Source: Blastococcus xanthinilyticus
GTDB taxonomy: Bacteria > Actinomycetota > Actinomycetes > Mycobacteriales > Geodermatophilaceae
DNA: 64,000 bases
Reading direction: 5' to 3'
NCBI RefSeq assembly: GCF_008124835.1
Contig: NZ_VNHW01000002.1
Span: forward strand, 372,001 to 436,000
Within the stretch, counting starts at the first letter, position 1; each line of letters begins with the position of its first letter. Under the pieces are notes generated by a model. That model was not told the origin of the DNA and searched no databases. It worked only from the letters and a program-made list of their open reading frames with translations. Below are positions 44,701 to 52,939 of this stretch, in pieces. The position numbers were made by a program, and so were the translations under genes.

Positions 44701-45252
44701 CGCCGGGATCCGGGCGAGCTGGCCCGGAGGCTGCGCCGGCCGATGCCCGCCGCGCCCGCTCCGCAGGCGCGCCGGGGCACCGCCTTCCACGCCTGGCTGG
44801 AGGAGCGGTTCGGCGCGGCGCGGCTGGTCGACCTCGACGAGCTGCCCGGCTCCGGTGACGAGCTGGCCGCGCCCGACGACCAGCTCGACGAGCTGCGGGA
44901 GGCGTTCCTGGCCAGCGAGTGGGCCGACCGGCAGCCCACCGAGGTGGAGGTGCCGTTCGAGACACCGCTGGGTCCGCTGACCCTCCGGGGGCGCATCGAC
45001 GCGGTGTTCCAGCGCGAGGACGGCGGCTACGAGGTCATCGACTGGAAGACCGGCCCGCCGCCGTCCGGAGCGGAGCTGGCCGCGGTCGGCGTGCAGCTGG
45101 CCGCCTACCGGCTGGGCTGGTCCCGGCTGACCGGGGTGCCGGTGGAGCAGGTCAGCGCCGGCTTCCACCACGTGGCCGCCGAGGAGACGATCCGCCCCGT
45201 CGACCTGCTCGACGAGGCCGGCCTGCTGGCCCTGGTGACCGGGACCGGCTGA
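41734..45252 (+). CDS. adnB: AdnB subunit of AdnAB, with in-frame repeat insertion
   Basis: Partner motor-nuclease of AdnA; in mycobacteria AdnB is the leading motor. 1172 residues, about 70 longer than the mycobacterial protein. Seen: VVVAGAGSGKTETMAARVSYL (Walker A about 63), LTFTRKAASELNERI, LLDEYQDTSVGQLRML near 303, GDPRQSIYGWRGASAG, TSWRNDEAVL, SAKGLEWDVVAVPGM about 757, GYVAVTRAKRLLL, and a RecB-like nuclease LRGRIDAVFQRE / VIDWKTG near 1103. Between AWYSGVEAA and MAVLVRTRKQLPG, residues 444-510 are the translated repeat (APEGSAQGRRSGS, GTWPRCGPEDRD, twice). The frame is preserved, so the protein is likely functional with an extra surface loop. Starts ATG 41734 overlapping the adnA stop. 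Confidence 0.93.
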   Translation: MTHDGQLSFDDLLAEAPAAPQEPRRLLTPAEVAERCGLSYAPSDEQAGVVRAPTDRPLVVVAGAGSGKTETMAARVSYLVANRIVEPEAILGLTFTRKAASELNERIRLRLGALARHPSTEDDLRERLAIAQPTVSTYHGYAASLVAEHGLRIGVEPGAGVLGPAMCWGQATTAVAAWTGDMSDVPLSLLTTVEDVLALAAEMGEHDVTPAALRAWTARLEAQIAGYADAPKKKGPYAAVTELLARQRARVALLPLVEAFEARKRAMGSIDYADQVSYAARIAVASPEVGRRERARWQVVLLDEYQDTSVGQLRMLEALFGGDSGHPVLAVGDPRQSIYGWRGASAGTIERFARTFPGRPGRGAQRLTLATSWRNDEAVLAVANAVSAMLPEPAQPLPDLAPAPTAGRGAVTVGLYDTVADETAALADRFARAWYSGVEAARPEWAPEGSAQGRRSGSTQSGDGTWPRCGPEDRDVMAPEGSAQGRRSGSAEQGDGTWPRCGPEDRDAMQHPSMAVLVRTRKQLPGIAAALRERGLPVEVVGLGGLLEVPEVSDVVATLTVLVDPTAGDAMGRLLTGARWRIGPRDLAALEARARALVRSRRPARPDEGGQPTEGPGAVEPPQERGSIVEALDDLGDAAQYSPTGYRRLRRLGGELAHLRTRIGDSLPDLVDEVARTLGLETELASAPGVSPAGARAHLDALHGVAAEFTELAELPSLPAFLGYLRDAEERERGLEPGEVAVNREAVQLLTGHSAKGLEWDVVAVPGMTVDQFPARSNASDSWIKDPGAVPVDLRLTDRAELPQLRLPVPGSGDQAAVRDALEDYVQEWKDFGRDEEIRLGYVAVTRAKRLLLCSGSWWRDGVRPCGPSSLLHTAKEACEAGAGTVVQWAAAPEDGATNPALEEWPVGVWPADPLSEPRRRALTAAAQLVEGAAPHPLDPDLVLGEPDELVASWVRDADLLLRERAAAARPTVEVPLPSHLSVSALVTLRRDPGELARRLRRPMPAAPAPQARRGTAFHAWLEERFGAARLVDLDELPGSGDELAAPDDQLDELREAFLASEWADRQPTEVEVPFETPLGPLTLRGRIDAVFQREDGGYEVIDWKTGPPPSGAELAAVGVQLAAYRLGWSRLTGVPVEQVSAGFHHVAAEETIRPVDLLDEAGLLALVTGTG
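43058..43164 (-). repeat. TCC-hairpin repeat, locus B copy 1, inside adnB
   Basis: Inverted relative to loci A and C. In the plus sense it reads CCGAGTGGGCCCCGGAGGGG, core GCACCTGGCCGCGGTGC, hairpin GCGGTCC-GGA-GGACCGC (43139-43155), then GATGTCATGG. The hairpin stem matches locus C exactly and differs from locus A by a base-pair-preserving change. Confidence 0.9.
43165..43261 (-). repeat. TCC-hairpin repeat, locus B copy 2, inside adnB
   Basis: Tandem with copy 1 at a period of 96 bp (32 codons). Begins at the GCCCCGGAGGGGTCC hairpin, lacks the CACTCGGCACGA end, and finishes with GCGGTCC-GGA-GGACCGC at 43235-43251 and GATGCAATG. Both units read APEGSAQGRRSGS in the adnB frame. Confidence 0.9.
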
Positions 45253-45268
45253 CCGGCCCCCGCGCGCC

Positions 45269-46180
45269 TCAGTCCTGCGGCGGCGCCGACGGAGCCGGCA
45301 CCGCGGCGGCCGCCCGCCGGTGTCGCGCCCGGCGGACCGGCACCAGCACCGCCCCGGCCACCAGCGCGGCGACCGCCAGCCACGGCAGCAGCACACCGAG
45401 GACGACGACGCCCCCGCCGAGGGCCGACACCAGGGCGCGCCAGCCGGTGCCCAGCCCGTCGAGGAAGCCGTCCGGTCCGCCGGCCGGTGCCAGGCCGAAC
45501 GGCTCCAGGTGCACGTGCAGCGTCGTCAGCTCCACCTGGTCGGCCAGCAGCGCGCGTCGGGACCGCAGCGCCTCCAGCTCCTGCTGGCGCTCGGCCAGGG
45601 CCTCCTCGGCGGCCAGCAGGGCCTCGGTGGTCGCCGCGCCGTCCATCAGGGCCAGCAGCCGCGCCACCGAGGTCTCCAGCGCCGCGATCCGCGCGTCCAG
45701 GTCCACCGCGGTCGACGTCACGTCGGTGCGGGACACCGACACGTCCTCGACGTCGCCGAGGTCCTCCAGGTCCGCCAGGACGCCGGTCAGCTCCGACGCG
45801 GGCACCCGCACCTCCAGGTCGGCGACCGAACCCTCGCCCCCTTCCCCGGACGCCGCGTGCACGGTGCGCTGCTCCACCCGCCCGCCGACCGACTCCACCA
45901 GTTCGCTGACCTGCTGGGCGGCCTCGGCCGGGTCGTCGACGGCGAGCGCGGTGGTGGCGGTGGTGACCACCTGCCGGTCGGAGTCGGCGTCGGCCGGGGT
46001 GGCCGGTGCGGTCCCGGGATCGCCCGGAACGGCGAACTCCGGAACGGTCGCACCGCCGCCGACGACATCGGCCGCGCTGTCGGACTCCCCGCCGGAGGAA
46101 CCGGTGCAGCCGGCGAGCAGGGCCCCGGCGAGCAGGGCTGCGGCGAGCAGGAGCCTCGCGGGTGTGCGTCGTCCGACCAT
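45269..46180 (-). CDS. DUF4349 lipoprotein
   Basis: 303 residues. Signal peptide ARLLLAAALLAGALLAGCTGSS with lipobox LLAGC. DUF4349 follows: QVVTTATTALAVDDPAEAAQQVSELVESVGGRV, LEVRVPASELTGVLADLEDLG, VDLDARIAALETSVARLLALMD, then a coiled coil (EEALAERQQELEALRSRRALLADQVE) and a C-terminal membrane span (VVVLGVLLPWLAVAALVAGAVLV). Family role unknown. ATG 46180 has AAGGAG upstream. Confidence 0.85.
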   Translation of the reverse strand: MVGRRTPARLLLAAALLAGALLAGCTGSSGGESDSAADVVGGGATVPEFAVPGDPGTAPATPADADSDRQVVTTATTALAVDDPAEAAQQVSELVESVGGRVEQRTVHAASGEGGEGSVADLEVRVPASELTGVLADLEDLGDVEDVSVSRTDVTSTAVDLDARIAALETSVARLLALMDGAATTEALLAAEEALAERQQELEALRSRRALLADQVELTTLHVHLEPFGLAPAGGPDGFLDGLGTGWRALVSALGGGVVVLGVLLPWLAVAALVAGAVLVPVRRARHRRAAAAVPAPSAPPQD

Positions 46181-46370
46181 GCCGTGTGCTCCTTCTGGGA
46201 GAGGGCCTTCCTGGGCATGACGGCACGAGGCACCGGATGCGTTCCCGCGGGAACGTGCCGGGACGGGGCCGGACGGCTGTCGACACGTCGGCTCGTCGAC
46301 TCCTCGACTTGTCGGCGGCTCGCGGGACGGGCCGGGCCGGACTCCCGTGCAGATGGCAGAGGATGGCGCG
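46181..46370. promoter_or_regulatory. Divergent region with 16-bp palindrome
   Basis: 190-bp region between the DUF4349 and VOC genes. Contains a perfect palindrome CGTTCCCGCGGGAACG at 46240-46255, and further right several GTCGAC/CGTCG words (46276-46320). No good -10 hexamer; the palindrome is a candidate operator. Confidence 0.45.
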
Positions 46371-46754
46371 ATGGACATCCTGAGCAGCCGCATCCTGCTC
46401 CGGCCATCGGATGCGCGACGGTCCCAGGCGTTCTACCGGGACGTCCTCGGGCTGGCGGTCTACCGCGAGTTCGGTCCCGAGGAGCACCCCGGCGTGGTGT
46501 TCTTCCTGGGCAACGGGCTGCTGGAGGTCTCCGGTCGGTCGACAGGGAGCCCGACGGGCCTGGCGCTCTGGCTCCAGGTGCGGGACGTCGCCGCGGAGCA
46601 CCATCGGCTGGCGGCCGCGCACGTGACGATCGGGCAGCCGCCCCGGCTGGAGCCGTGGGGGCTGGTCGAGATGTGGATCGAGGACCCCGACGGCGTCCGC
46701 ATCGCGGTGGTCGAGGTCCCCGACGACCACCCCCTGCGCCGCGACCAGCGTTGA
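46371..46754 (+). CDS. VOC-family (glyoxalase/bleomycin-resistance fold) protein
   Basis: 127 residues, one VOC module pair: ILLRPSDARRSQAFYRDVLGLAVYREFG, GVVFFLGNGLLEVSG, LALWLQVRDVAAEHHRL, WGLVEMWIEDPDGVRIAVVEV. The terminal Glu in metal-binding position suggests a dioxygenase or lyase activity, otherwise unspecified. ATG 46371 has AGAGGA upstream. Confidence 0.85.
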   Translation: MDILSSRILLRPSDARRSQAFYRDVLGLAVYREFGPEEHPGVVFFLGNGLLEVSGRSTGSPTGLALWLQVRDVAAEHHRLAAAHVTIGQPPRLEPWGLVEMWIEDPDGVRIAVVEVPDDHPLRRDQR

Positions 46755-46817
46755 GCCGGCGCGGCGGAGGCGGCGGGCACGCGCCGGGGCAGGGTGCTCG
46801 CCCCCAGCGTTCCGGGG

Positions 46818-47669
46818 TCAGCTCGTCGCGACGCGGTCCAGGATCGCGGCGGCCAGCTGCTCCGGCGCCTGCTCCGGGATCCAGTGCGTGATGCCGGGCA
46901 GCTCCACGAACCGGTAGTCGCCGGTGACGAACTCCGCGCACGCCTCCGCGGCGGTGCGGCCGATGGCGACGTCGGCGTCGCTCCACACGTAGGTGGTGGG
47001 CACGTCGACCTTGTCCACGCGGGTGTCGGAGCTCATCGCCCGGTACCAGTTCAGCGCTGCGGTGAGGGCGCCCGGGGCGGAGAGCACCGCCACGTACTGG
47101 TCCACCGCCTCCGGGGAGACGCCGGTCCCGCCGTCGGCGCCCAGCAGCATCCGGCGCAGCCGCCGCGCGTCGTCGGCGAGCAGCACCTCCTCGGCCTTGC
47201 CCGGCTGCCAGAACAGCCGGATGTAGGCCGAGCGCTCCTTCTGCTCCGGGTCGATGCGGAAGGCCGCGGTGTAGGCGGCCGGGTGCGGCACGGAGACGGC
47301 GGTCAGCGTCCGCACCCGGTCGCTGTGCCAGGCGGCCAGCGTCCAGGCGACGTTGGCGCCCCAGTCGTGCCCGACCACGTCGGCGACCGGGATCTCCAGC
47401 GCCGTCATGAGGTCGGCGGTCACCTGCGCCAGGTTCTGCATCGCGTAGGCCTCGACCTCGGCCGGCCGCGCGCCGGGGGAGTAGCCGAGCTGGTCGGGGG
47501 CGTACGTGCGCAGCCCGGCCTGGGTCAGCAGCGGCGTCACCGCGGCCCAGGACGCCGACGTCTGGGGGAAACCGTGCAGGAGCAGCACCGGCCGGCCGTC
47601 CTCGGGTCCGTCGACGCGCACGTCGAAGGTCAGGTCGCCGACATCGGTGCGCAGCAGCTCTCCAGGCAT
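46818..47669 (-). CDS. Alpha/beta hydrolase, epoxide-hydrolase type
   Basis: 283 residues. LLLHGFPQTSASWAAVTPLL (HGxP oxyanion), APDQLGYSPGARP, nucleophile VVGHDWGANVAWTLA (Asp), cap domain, YVWSDADVAIG (acid) and LPGITHWIPEQAPEQL (catalytic His). The Asp nucleophile and HGFPQ favour epoxide hydrolase or haloalkane dehalogenase type over an esterase. Divergent from the metallophosphoesterase gene. Confidence 0.87.
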   Translation of the reverse strand: MPGELLRTDVGDLTFDVRVDGPEDGRPVLLLHGFPQTSASWAAVTPLLTQAGLRTYAPDQLGYSPGARPAEVEAYAMQNLAQVTADLMTALEIPVADVVGHDWGANVAWTLAAWHSDRVRTLTAVSVPHPAAYTAAFRIDPEQKERSAYIRLFWQPGKAEEVLLADDARRLRRMLLGADGGTGVSPEAVDQYVAVLSAPGALTAALNWYRAMSSDTRVDKVDVPTTYVWSDADVAIGRTAAEACAEFVTGDYRFVELPGITHWIPEQAPEQLAAAILDRVATS

Positions 47670-47747
47670 GCCCCGGACGCTAACGGTCCCGGGGGAGCGC
47701 CGCCCCGCCCGGGAACGTCGGGCACCCGCCGCCGCGTTGAACCCTTC

Positions 47748-48713
47748 ATGTCGCTGACCAGACGGCAGTTCCTCGCCGCGGCCGCCGGCGTCGGGGGCGC
47801 AGCCCTCACCGGCGGGGTGCTCGCCGACCAGGTGTGGCCGCTGCTGAGCCGCGAGGACCTCGTCCCCGGCCGGACCCCGGAGCTGGTCCTGCCCGCACGC
47901 GCCTGGGAGACCACACCCGACCGGCTCACCTTCGCGGCCGTCGGCGACACCGGCACCGGTGGGCGGCAGGCGGTCGCGGTCGCGGCCCGGATGGCCCAGG
48001 GGTACGAGCAGAACCCCTACGGGCTGATCACCCACCTCGGCGACATCTGCTACTACGGCAAGATCGATGACCGCTTCGAGGACGTCTTCCTCCGCCCCTA
48101 CGGTCCGCTGGTCCAGGCGGGGGTCGACGTGGAGCTGGCCATCGGAAACCACGACGGCGAGGTCTACTTCAGCGACGCCCGGCTCGAGGAGATCGAGACC
48201 GAGCTGCGGCTGCTCGGCACGCCGGCGCGGTACTACCGGAGCACGCACGGGCCGGTCGACTTCTTCTACCTGGACTCCAGCACGCCCGGCCTGTTCGGGC
48301 CGGACGCCTCCGCGCAGCTGGACTGGCTGGACGACGCCCTGGCCACCTCGACGAGCCAGTGGAAGATCGTCTGCCTGCACCACCCGCCCTACTCCTCGGG
48401 TCGGCACGGGGCGACGCCGGGCGCCGAGGACCTGCTGATCCCGGTGCTCGAGCGGCACGCCGTCGACCTGGTGCTCGCCGGGCACGACCACAATTACGAG
48501 CGCACCATCCCGCTCGACGGGATCACCTACGTCGTGAGCGGCGGCGGTGCCAAGCTCACCCCCGTGCGGCCCAGCCGGATCACCGCGGCCGCGGCGTCCG
48601 TGCTGCAGTACCTGCACGTCGAGGTCGACGGCGACCGGCTGACCGGCCGCTGCATCCGGCCCGACGGCGGGCTGGTCGACCGGTTCACCCTGCGGGCGCG
48701 CGAGGGCCGATGA
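47748..48713 (+). CDS. Tat-exported metallophosphoesterase
   Basis: 321 residues. Twin-arginine signal TRRQFLAAAAGVGGAAL at the N-terminus directs export. Metallophosphatase signature: FAAVGDTGTGG (Asp), LITHLGDICYYGKIDDRFED (Asp), IGNHDGE (Asn-His), LHHPPYSSG (His) and LAGHDHNYERT (His-x-His). A purple-acid/3',5'-phosphodiesterase-like enzyme; substrate unknown. Start ATG 47748; overlaps the next gene's ATG by 4 nt. Confidence 0.88.
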   Translation: MSLTRRQFLAAAAGVGGAALTGGVLADQVWPLLSREDLVPGRTPELVLPARAWETTPDRLTFAAVGDTGTGGRQAVAVAARMAQGYEQNPYGLITHLGDICYYGKIDDRFEDVFLRPYGPLVQAGVDVELAIGNHDGEVYFSDARLEEIETELRLLGTPARYYRSTHGPVDFFYLDSSTPGLFGPDASAQLDWLDDALATSTSQWKIVCLHHPPYSSGRHGATPGAEDLLIPVLERHAVDLVLAGHDHNYERTIPLDGITYVVSGGGAKLTPVRPSRITAAAASVLQYLHVEVDGDRLTGRCIRPDGGLVDRFTLRAREGR

Positions 48714-49237
48714 GCACGCGGGTACGCGCGCGGCGGACCGTGCGGGAGGGCGCGGCGGCGGCCTACGGGCTGGCCGCGCTCGGCGTCGTCGTCGCCCCGG
48801 CACTGATCCTCGACTCGACGGCGACCGGCGGCGGCGTGGCCCCGTCGTGGCAGGCCTGGGACCTGGTCGCGGTCAGCGCGGTGCTGGGGCTGGGCTACGG
48901 GGTCGTCTGCTACCGGCGGCTGCGCCGGCAGTCGACGATGACGCGGTCGCGGCCGAACGTGTGGATCGCCGCCGTGCACGCCCTGGTGGCGCTGGCCCTG
49001 CTCTCCTCGGTGCTGCTCGCCGTCGTCCTGCACCAGCTGGGGAACATGCAGGCGCCGCTGGCCGGTCAGGAGTGGTCGCTGCTCGCGCTGTGGGGCGGCG
49101 TGCAGCTGCTGGCGATCGCGGCCGCGGAGGCCGTCGAGCGCGGGGTGTTCCGCTGGCTGACCAGCCCGGAGCGGCGGGCGGCGGCCGGACACGGCGGACG
49201 GCCCGTCCCGGCCCGGCACTACCGTCGGGGACCGTGA
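48710..49237 (+). CDS. Four-span membrane protein of unknown function
   Basis: 175 residues. Hydrophobic spans at about 15-35 (AYGLAALGVVVAPALIL), 45-65 (AWDLVAVSAVLGLGYGVV), 85-105 (AVHALVALALLSSVLLAVVL) and 118-138 (LLALWGGVQLLAIAAAEAVE). No family recognised. It overlaps the metallophosphoesterase upstream (ATGA) and the M20 gene downstream (GTGA), so the three are translationally coupled. Confidence 0.75.
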   Translation: MSTRVRARRTVREGAAAAYGLAALGVVVAPALILDSTATGGGVAPSWQAWDLVAVSAVLGLGYGVVCYRRLRRQSTMTRSRPNVWIAAVHALVALALLSSVLLAVVLHQLGNMQAPLAGQEWSLLALWGGVQLLAIAAAEAVERGVFRWLTSPERRAAAGHGGRPVPARHYRRGP

Positions 49238-50646
49238 CCAGCGCCGAACGCGACTTCGTCCTCGACCACCTCGACGACCTGCACGCCGACCTGGACGCCT
49301 GGCTGCGCATCCCGTCGATCTCCGCCGATCCGGCGCACTCCCGCGACGTCGCCGCCAGCGCCACCTGGCTGGCCGACGCGCTGCGCCGCGTCGGCTTCCC
49401 GACCGTCGAGATCTGGCCGACCGACGGCGCGCCCGCCGTCTTCGCCGAGTGGCCCTCGGCCGACGCCGGCGCGCCGGTCGCCCTCGTCTACGGCCACCAC
49501 GACGTGCAGCCGGTCGACCCGCTGGAGCTGTGGGAGCACCCGCCGTTCGAGCCGACCCGGGTCGAGGGCCCCGACGGCCCCGAGCTGCACGCCCGCGGCG
49601 CGATCGACGACAAGGGGAACGTCGCGTTCCACCTGATCGGCATCCGCGCGCACCTCGCCGCCACCGGCCGGGACACCCCGGCCGTCACGGTGAAGCTGCT
49701 CATCGAGGGCGAGGAGGAGTCGGGGTCGCCGCACTTCCGCCGGCTGCTGGAGGAGCGGCGGGACCGGCTGGTGTGCGACGTCGTCGTGGTCAGCGACACC
49801 GGCATGGCCGCCCCCGACGTGCCCAGCGCCGTGACGGCGATGCGTGGCCTGGCCGACGCCGAGATCACCCTGCGCGGCCCGGCGGTCGACCTGCACTCCG
49901 GCTCGTTCGGCGGCGCGGTGCCCAACCCGCTGCACGCGCTGGCCGAGCTCGTCGCGGCGCTGCACGACGACCAGGGCCGGGTCACCATCCCCGGCTTCTA
50001 CGACCGGGTGCGGCCGCTGACCGACCGCGAGCGCGAGCTGATGAGCCGCGTGCCGTTCGACGAGCAGGCGTGGCTGGCCGGCCCGGCCGCGTCGCGCGCC
50101 ACCTACGGCGAGGCGGGCTTCAGCACGCTGGAGCGCACCGGCGCCCGGCCGACCGCCGAGGTCAACGGCATGTGGGGCGGCTACACCGGCCCCGGGCACA
50201 AGACGATCATCCCGGCCGACGCGCACGCCAAGCTCACCTTCCGGCTGGTCTCCGACCAGCGGCCGGAGGACGTCGGCCCGCTGCTGGAGGCGTGGGTGCG
50301 GGCGAACCTCCCCGCCGGCATCGAGGCCGAGGTGCACACCCCGCCCGGCGGGGTCGCCCCATGCGCCAGCGACCTGGACTCCCCGGCGATGGACGCGCTG
50401 CTGTCGGCCATCGGCCAGGCGTTCGACACCGCGCCGGAGGACGTCCTCTTCACCCGCGAGGGCGGCAGCGGCCCGGAGGCAGACCTCGTCGAGGTGCTGG
50501 GGGCGCCGCTGCTGTTCCTCGGCGCCGGGCTGCCCACCGACCGCATCCACTCGCCGAACGAGCGGGTGCTCCTGTCGATGCTGCACCGCGGCGCCGAGGC
50601 GGCGGCGCACCTGTGGCGGGAGCTGGCGGCCGCGCGGCTGCGGTAG
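49234..50646 (+). CDS. M20-family metallopeptidase (dipeptidase)
   Basis: 470 residues. Two-zinc M20 site: YGHHDVQPVDPLELWEHPPFEP, ARGAIDDKGNVAFHL (bridging Asp), LLIEGEEESGSPHF (Glu catalytic), VVVSDTGMAAPDVPSAVTAMRG and a distal His near SGPEADLVEVLG region. The RxxDxxSGSFGG dimerisation segment is present (AVDLHSGSFGGAVPNPLHAL). Carnosinase/dipeptidase-type. GTG 49234 is 8 nt after TACCGT (49220-49225), besides overlapping the upstream stop. Confidence 0.92.
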   Translation: MTSAERDFVLDHLDDLHADLDAWLRIPSISADPAHSRDVAASATWLADALRRVGFPTVEIWPTDGAPAVFAEWPSADAGAPVALVYGHHDVQPVDPLELWEHPPFEPTRVEGPDGPELHARGAIDDKGNVAFHLIGIRAHLAATGRDTPAVTVKLLIEGEEESGSPHFRRLLEERRDRLVCDVVVVSDTGMAAPDVPSAVTAMRGLADAEITLRGPAVDLHSGSFGGAVPNPLHALAELVAALHDDQGRVTIPGFYDRVRPLTDRERELMSRVPFDEQAWLAGPAASRATYGEAGFSTLERTGARPTAEVNGMWGGYTGPGHKTIIPADAHAKLTFRLVSDQRPEDVGPLLEAWVRANLPAGIEAEVHTPPGGVAPCASDLDSPAMDALLSAIGQAFDTAPEDVLFTREGGSGPEADLVEVLGAPLLFLGAGLPTDRIHSPNERVLLSMLHRGAEAAAHLWRELAAARLR

Positions 50647-50648
50647 GG

Positions 50649-51392
50649 CTAGGGCCGGGTGCCGACGACGACGGTCGCGCCCAGCTCGTCGGCGACCACG
50701 AGCCGCGCGGTAAGGCCGGCCGCGGCCACGACGTCGAGCGCCGCGGCCGCCTGCTCCCCGCCGCACTCGAAGAGCAGCGCACCGCCGGGTGCCAGCCACG
50801 CCGGCGCGCCGGCGGCCACCCGTCGCGCGACGTCCAGGCCGTCGCTCCCGCCGTCGAGGGCCGACCGCGGCTCGTGGTCGCGCGCCTCCGGCGGCAGGAG
50901 CGCGATCGCCGCCGTCGGCACGTACGGCACGTTGGCGGCGAGCACCCGCACCCGGCCGGCCAGCCCGGCGGGCAGGGCGGCGAAGAGGTCCCCCTCGTGC
51001 ACCGGGACCCCCGGGAGGTTGCCGCGCGCGCAGCGGACCGCGGCCGGGTCCACGTCGGCGGCGTGCAGGTCGATCCCCGGCACGGCCGCGGCCACCGCCG
51101 CTCCCACGGCTCCGCTGCCGCAGCACAGGTCGACCACGACCGCCCCGGGGACGGCGAGCGCCGCCGCCTCGCGGACCACCAGCCCGGTCCGCCGGCGGGG
51201 CACGAAGACCCCGGGCGCGACGGCGATCCGGAGCCCGCAGAACTCCACCCACCCCAGGACCTGCTCCAGCGGCTCCCCGGCCACCCGCCGGTCGACCAGC
51301 CGGGTGAGCTCGGCCGGGCCGCCCGCGGCGGCGACCAGCAGCCGGGCCTCGTCCTCGGCGAACACGCACCCGGCGGCGCGCAGCCGGCCCAC
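50649..51392 (-). CDS. PrmC/HemK-related N5-glutamine methyltransferase-like protein
   Basis: 247 residues. SAM domain: VVVDLCCGSGAVGAAVAAAVPG (motif I), LHAADVDPAAVRCARGNL, RVRVLAANVPYVPTAAI, where NVPY replaces the canonical NPPY, and LAPGGALLFECGGEQ. This NVPY subgroup is a paralogue of PrmC with unproven substrate. The frame has no ATG; GTG 51392 is used, and no better start exists upstream within the open frame. Divergent from the DUF2510 gene. Confidence 0.85.
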   Translation of the reverse strand: MGRLRAAGCVFAEDEARLLVAAAGGPAELTRLVDRRVAGEPLEQVLGWVEFCGLRIAVAPGVFVPRRRTGLVVREAAALAVPGAVVVDLCCGSGAVGAAVAAAVPGIDLHAADVDPAAVRCARGNLPGVPVHEGDLFAALPAGLAGRVRVLAANVPYVPTAAIALLPPEARDHEPRSALDGGSDGLDVARRVAAGAPAWLAPGGALLFECGGEQAAAALDVVAAAGLTARLVVADELGATVVVGTRP

Positions 51393-51489
51393 GACGGCGG
51401 ACCCGTCGGCGGCGGGAAGGTCCAGGTGGTGCCTCCGGGTGGGGTGTGTGCGGCGGTCCGGCCGCCGGTCTCGGCTCTAGTCTGCTGCC

Positions 51490-52377
51490 GTGACCGGGGG
51501 AGCGAAGGACGCGGGGCCGGGCTGGTACCCGGATCCGAGTGGCGCCCCCGGCATGGTCCGGTGGTGGGACGGGTCCGGCTGGTCCGACGTGCTCCTGCCC
51601 GCCGGCCCGGGCGTCGCCGTCAGGAGCACGCCGTCCCGGCCTCCGGCGCCGGCTCCCGTGGACGCCGGTGCCTCCGCGGCGCCCGGCCGGCGGTCGAGGG
51701 CCGGGGTGTGGATCGCGGCCGGGTCGGTCCTGGTGCTGGTCCTCGCCGTCCTCGGCTCGGTGCTCCTGCTCCGGCCCGACACCGCCGCGCCCGGGGCCGC
51801 GCTCGCCGCACAGCCCCCGGCTCCGTCCCCGCCGCAGGCCGCCGCACCGGCGTTCCCGCCCGGCACCGTGCGCATCGTCGACGCCGAGGCCGGCATCTCC
51901 TACCCCTACCTCGGCGAGGGCTGGCGGGAGTTCGACCTGGGCGTCCAGCTGGAGACGACCACGACCGCCGGCCAGTACTTCACCACCCAGGAGGACACCC
52001 CCGACGGCGGGATCTTCATCTCGCAGTGCACCTCCGGCCCGGTGGCCGAGGGGTACGGCTGGGCCGGCCCGGCCACGCTGGCCACCACCACCCGGGTGCT
52101 CGCCGACAGCGTCCGGGCCAACTACTACCCCCGCCCGAACGAGCGGGAGGTGCTGCGCGACGAGGCCCGCACCGTCGACGGGCACGCCGCGCACCTCGTC
52201 GAGTTCGCGCTCACCTGGGACGTCGCCGGCTACGAGGCCTCGGGGGAGCGGGCGGCGTTGCTGCTCATCGACGTCGGCCGGCCGGCGCCGGCGCTGCTGT
52301 ACGTCTCGATCCCGAACACGCACGCGGAGCTGTACGGCGTCATCGACCGGGTGCTCGGCTCGGTCGACGTGCTGTGA
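51490..52377 (+). CDS. DUF2510 membrane protein
   Basis: 295 residues. N-terminal DUF2510 motif (GPGWYPDPSGAPGMVRWWDGSGWSD), a Pro/Ala linker, one membrane span (about 75-95, VWIAAGSVLVLVLAVLGSVLLL), a second Pro/Ala linker, and a globular extracytoplasmic domain (VDAEAGISYPYLGEGWREFDLG to NTHAELYGVIDRVLGSVDV). Function unknown. GTG 51490 lies 6 nt after TAGTCT (51478-51483), consistent with a leaderless mRNA. Confidence 0.83.
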   Translation: MTGGAKDAGPGWYPDPSGAPGMVRWWDGSGWSDVLLPAGPGVAVRSTPSRPPAPAPVDAGASAAPGRRSRAGVWIAAGSVLVLVLAVLGSVLLLRPDTAAPGAALAAQPPAPSPPQAAAPAFPPGTVRIVDAEAGISYPYLGEGWREFDLGVQLETTTTAGQYFTTQEDTPDGGIFISQCTSGPVAEGYGWAGPATLATTTRVLADSVRANYYPRPNEREVLRDEARTVDGHAAHLVEFALTWDVAGYEASGERAALLLIDVGRPAPALLYVSIPNTHAELYGVIDRVLGSVDVL

Positions 52378-52381
52378 CGGC

Positions 52382-52867
52382 TCAGCGCTCGAGGAGCAAC
52401 CGCATCGCCGGGTAGCGGGTCTCGGTGAAACCCAGCGCCCGGTAGATGCCGAAGCCGGGGGGAGTGGCCGACAGCCGCACCGTGCCCACGGTCGTCTCCT
52501 CCCGCACCCAGGCGAGCACCTCGGCGACGCACGCACGCGCGTACCCGCGCCCCTGGGAGCCGGGCAGCGAGCTGACGTTGAACAGCTCGGCGCGGGCGCC
52601 CCCCGGGTTCCACGGGTTCGGGGTGTGCTGCTCGACCTCGGCCGCCGCGCCGCTGACCACCCGGCCGCTCGCGGGATCGTCGACGACGCAGGCCGCGAAC
52701 CGGTCGGGCCGGGCCAGGCGCTCGCCGAACCAGTCGAGGGCGGCGGCCCGCCAGGGCGCGTCCGGTGGCCCGGGATCGGTTCCCATCGCGGCGAACATCG
52801 CCGCCCGCAGCTCCACCAGCGCCGCCGCGTCCGCGGGGCCCGCCCGCCGCACCCGTCCGTCGTCCAC
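52382..52867 (-). CDS. GNAT-family N-acetyltransferase
   Basis: 161 residues. Acetyl-CoA-binding pattern VSSLPGSQGRGYARACVAEVLAWV (Q/R-x-x-G-x-G/A), with VRRAGPADAAALVELRAAMFAAMG at the N-terminus and IYRALGFTETRYPAMRLLL at the C-terminus. Substrate unknown. GTG 52867 is the first in-frame start consistent with the fold; it ends 4 bp from the convergent DUF2510 stop. Confidence 0.85.
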   Translation of the reverse strand: MDDGRVRRAGPADAAALVELRAAMFAAMGTDPGPPDAPWRAAALDWFGERLARPDRFAACVVDDPASGRVVSGAAAEVEQHTPNPWNPGGARAELFNVSSLPGSQGRGYARACVAEVLAWVREETTVGTVRLSATPPGFGIYRALGFTETRYPAMRLLLER

Positions 52868-52939
52868 GCACCCATGCTGCTCATCCGCCCGAGCTAGCCG
52901 CACGGCGGCCCGCCCGCCGCCGCGGTTACTGTCGAGCGC

